Below the pieces are notes generated by a model, which was given only the letters and a program-made list of their open reading frames with translations, made no database searches and was not told the DNA's origin. From Gammaproteobacteria bacterium (GTDB lineage Bacteria; Pseudomonadota; Gammaproteobacteria; Steroidobacterales; SZUA-146), in assembly GCA_003228965.1 (NCBI GenBank), contig QIGP01000437.1, positions 1-7,878 on the forward strand: DNA of 7,878 bases. Reading direction: 5' to 3'. Of this stretch, positions 5,925-7,878 are shown piece by piece. A program made the position numbers and the translations under genes. The first letter of the stretch is position 1; the number at the start of each line of letters is the position of its first letter.

Positions 5925-7878
5925 CTAGTTCTGAGGAACCGCAAATGGATCGTTGTAGTACTGGGCACCAATATCCAGCCATTCGGACATTAGGCGCAGT
6001 TCTGCAGGAGTTAGGTCGCCTGCGTGACTGCCACCGTTAGAGAAACGCGAAAAGAACGCGTTTGAATTACGCGCGAAGCCCGCACGAAGCGCAGGAGTAA
6101 CGTTAACGGTAGCGAATATAGGGTCCATTGTTTCAGGATCAATGCCTACCTGAACCAGTCGGTCCTGAAGGGCATCCATGTCAATTTCCTGTTCGTTGTC
6201 GTTAAACAGCAGCTCTCGATACGATTTAAACTGATCCGCGTTGTCAGGCGACTGGCCATCAGTAAGGTCGAGCTGACCAGCAGGTACCTGAAGCACGCCC
6301 ATGGCGTCGGTAGTGCTGTGACAGGTTGTACACGTGCGATCGTTCAGCACCGTGACCATATCGTCGGCAAACTCTATCCTTGGCGTATTCCATAGAGGGT
6401 GTATGTGCTCTTCAAAATGAATCACTGTTCGACAAAGCGCGCTCCACTGCGTCACGCAGCTATTAGAAACCGGCTGCGGCGTAGCAAGGTCGTTATAGGC
6501 ATAGCCAAACGCCAAATCTTTGACGCGGTTTGCTGCTACCTCGTCGGTCCACACGTCTTCATATACGACATCCACGGACGGAATAATTGAGTCACACCCG
6601 GTAGCGCAACTGATGCGTGCGCGTGTTTCAGCCATGGTTTCGCCAAAATCTGCAAACAGTGCCGGCTCGGTATTTGGAAACGGAAGACTCGTCGTAGTAG
6701 CGCCCACGTTGATAGCGGTGTACGCGTCGTTACGCCCGTGCGATTCGCCTGAATTCGGGTCGTGGCAACCATTGCATGTTTTGACTTCGCCTGGTCGAAC
6801 GGATATCCACGATCCGTGTCGTGGTCCAACCCGTTGCCCGTTTACATCGAGCATATTGAGCTCAAGAGCTGTGTTAGCGGGTACTTTAAGCTGAACAGAT
6901 CCGTCAGGCTCTACTGGCGCATACGCTATAATTTCACGCATACCAAGGCCCCGGTTGCGGCCAAAGGCGGAGCCGTTGAGATCAACCAGATCGTCATCGG
7001 GAATCGATACAGCTTTTACGACACGAACAAACCGAATGGGTCGTTGATCAGCTGTGAATTGAGCAGGGTCGGCTAACGCCACGATGCCGGGCCCGGAAGT
7101 ATCGACACCGTCTATGTCGTAGACACTTTTGATGTTGAGTACACCGACACCCTCTTCAACCAATGTCGCATCAAGCTCAACACCTGCCATTTGATCAAAA
7201 ATGATGGCAGGTAGTGGCCGTGGCTGTGCCGCCACTATTTCAGTCACCATGATGCCTTCTACAGGCGGCACTACCGGAAGCTGTGTATCGTCAGTGCGGT
7301 CGTATACCCAAATTCCGTATAGCGGATCGGCTTCGACTGCGTCTGGTGCAGCAATTTGTTCTTCCGTGCAAGCCACAATTTGATCTTCTACAACCAAACG
7401 ACACTGGCTCCAACTCACGAACACCCGGTCAGACCCGTCCCACAATGGAAAGAAATCGCTGTAGCGGCCGCCCAGAGACAGCTCGTCATCGGTACGCACG
7501 TCATTCACGGTACCCGCTTCCTGAGCAGGACCTTGCGAACCTGCATTGTTTACAGTGCCCTGAGTATTTTCGATAAAGAGTTCGGTGTCGACCAACGTGA
7601 ACTGCCCACCCAAACGGGTGGCCTCAAAGGGCTGAAGCATGACGCCAATTTGACCGCTGGGCATTTCTTCAGCTTCCAGAAACTGCACCGGAGTGTCGTC
7701 ACTGCCGGTATTGCTACTGTTAGCGCCATACAATAATTCTTCTTCCGTGCCATCAGGGCGTGCGGAAAAAAGGCCAATTGAATTATTTCCGCTCTTGGCA
7801 GCCCAGCGGCTAAACACAACCCTTCCGTCGCTACGCACTGTTGGCCCAAGGTCGTGACTCTGGTTGAAAGTAATTTGA
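5925..7878 (-). CDS. HzsA-like secreted diheme c-type cytochrome protein, partial at 5' end
   Basis: The frame is open to the window edge, so the true start and any signal peptide lie beyond 7878; 650 residues are visible. Numbering below counts from the GTG at 7838. The visible start (HDLGPTV, DGRVVFSRW) looks like a blade of a TolB/WD40-like propeller. Residues about 200-350 resemble the middle domain of the hydrazine synthase alpha subunit family, with VEPDGSVQLKVPAN and VRPGEVKTCNGCH. Two CXXCH sites predict covalent c-type hemes: CNGCH at 355-359 and CTTCH at 503-507. The C-terminus (LTPAELRLMSEWLDIGAQYY) is typical of the second cytochrome c domain, and M617 could be an axial ligand. 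Further cysteines at 146, 157, 411, 415, 461 and 469 may form disulfides. No hzsB or hzsC is present, so real hydrazine synthesis is not implied. It is followed after 6 bases by the SH3/barrel gene. An extracytoplasmic redox protein is the likely role; the substrate is unknown. Confidence 0.8.
   Translation of the reverse strand, partial: QITFNQSHDLGPTVRSDGRVVFSRWAAKSGNNSIGLFSARPDGTEEELLYGANSSNTGSDDTPVQFLEAEEMPSGQIGVMLQPFEATRLGGQFTLVDTELFIENTQGTVNNAGSQGPAQEAGTVNDVRTDDELSLGGRYSDFFPLWDGSDRVFVSWSQCRLVVEDQIVACTEEQIAAPDAVEADPLYGIWVYDRTDDTQLPVVPPVEGIMVTEIVAAQPRPLPAIIFDQMAGVELDATLVEEGVGVLNIKSVYDIDGVDTSGPGIVALADPAQFTADQRPIRFVRVVKAVSIPDDDLVDLNGSAFGRNRGLGMREIIAYAPVEPDGSVQLKVPANTALELNMLDVNGQRVGPRHGSWISVRPGEVKTCNGCHDPNSGESHGRNDAYTAINVGATTTSLPFPNTEPALFADFGETMAETRARISCATGCDSIIPSVDVVYEDVWTDEVAANRVKDLAFGYAYNDLATPQPVSNSCVTQWSALCRTVIHFEEHIHPLWNTPRIEFADDMVTVLNDRTCTTCHSTTDAMGVLQVPAGQLDLTDGQSPDNADQFKSYRELLFNDNEQEIDMDALQDRLVQVGIDPETMDPIFATVNVTPALRAGFARNSNAFFSRFSNGGSHAGDLTPAELRLMSEWLDIGAQYYNDPFAVPQN
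6318..6332 (-). other. Second CXXCH heme c attachment site (CTTCH)
   Basis: The codons TGT ACA ACC TGT CAC encode CTTCH, preceded by the FEEHIHPLW segment and followed by a GQLDLT segment. This arrangement is common in single-heme cytochrome c domains that end with an ELRLMSEWLD-type helix, as this protein does. Confidence 0.8.
6762..6776 (-). other. First CXXCH heme c attachment site (CNGCH)
   Basis: The codons TGC AAT GGT TGC CAC encode CNGCH, the signature for thioether attachment of heme c after export. It follows the PGEVKT stretch at the end of the HzsA-like middle domain, where related proteins carry their first heme. Confidence 0.8.

Noticed and set aside
6520..7736. Several plus-strand open frames of about 100-126 codons opposite the cytochrome gene
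   Set aside because: All are antisense to a continuous coding frame with clear heme and domain motifs and none has a convincing start or protein pattern.
5925..7878. Bona fide hydrazine synthase of anammox
   Set aside because: The beta and gamma subunits are absent, the neighbours are outer-membrane barrels, and family resemblance alone does not show the activity.

Overview
The window is one dense, minus-strand gene run from what is probably a Gram-negative, likely marine gammaproteobacterium. The inference rests on outer-membrane barrels with aromatic C-termini, Sec signal peptides and lipoboxes, gammaproteobacterial-looking DUF3570/DUF4266 proteins and roughly balanced base composition; the genus cannot be told. 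All nine genes read right to left. The largest gap between genes is 37 bases, several neighbours overlap, and no terminator or promoter is visible, so the whole window looks like the inside of a single operon that starts beyond base 7878 and continues past base 1.

In transcription order: (1) the 3' part of a large secreted protein with a propeller-like N-terminal part and two c-type heme sites, related to the alpha subunit of hydrazine synthase (HzsA-like, 7878-5925); (2) an SH3b domain fused to a small outer-membrane barrel (5918-5178); (3) a lipoprotein barrel of similar build (5208-4522); (4) a TlpA-like thioredoxin (4510-4010); (5) a tiny DUF4266 lipoprotein with a C-terminal GGCGCN tail (4013-3783); (6) a DUF3570 outer-membrane barrel (3745-2612); (7) an ApbE-type FAD:protein FMN transferase broken by a frameshift (2589-1619); (8) a small secreted protein of unknown function (1598-1071); (9) the 5' part of a TPR-repeat periplasmic protein (1080-1).

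Every product is predicted to be exported. The set looks like an extracytoplasmic redox assembly: a diheme cytochrome-like protein, a thioredoxin, a cysteine-tailed lipoprotein, outer-membrane barrels and an enzyme that covalently attaches FMN to exported proteins. The most striking point is that the DUF3570 barrel carries two back-to-back copies of the ApbE target motif (DSVSSAS-I-DVVTTAS), placed in a loop that strand counting puts at the cell surface. The inferred picture is a covalently flavinylated outer-membrane barrel working with a heme protein. In this copy the apbE gene is out of frame, either from a sequencing error or because the system is decaying.
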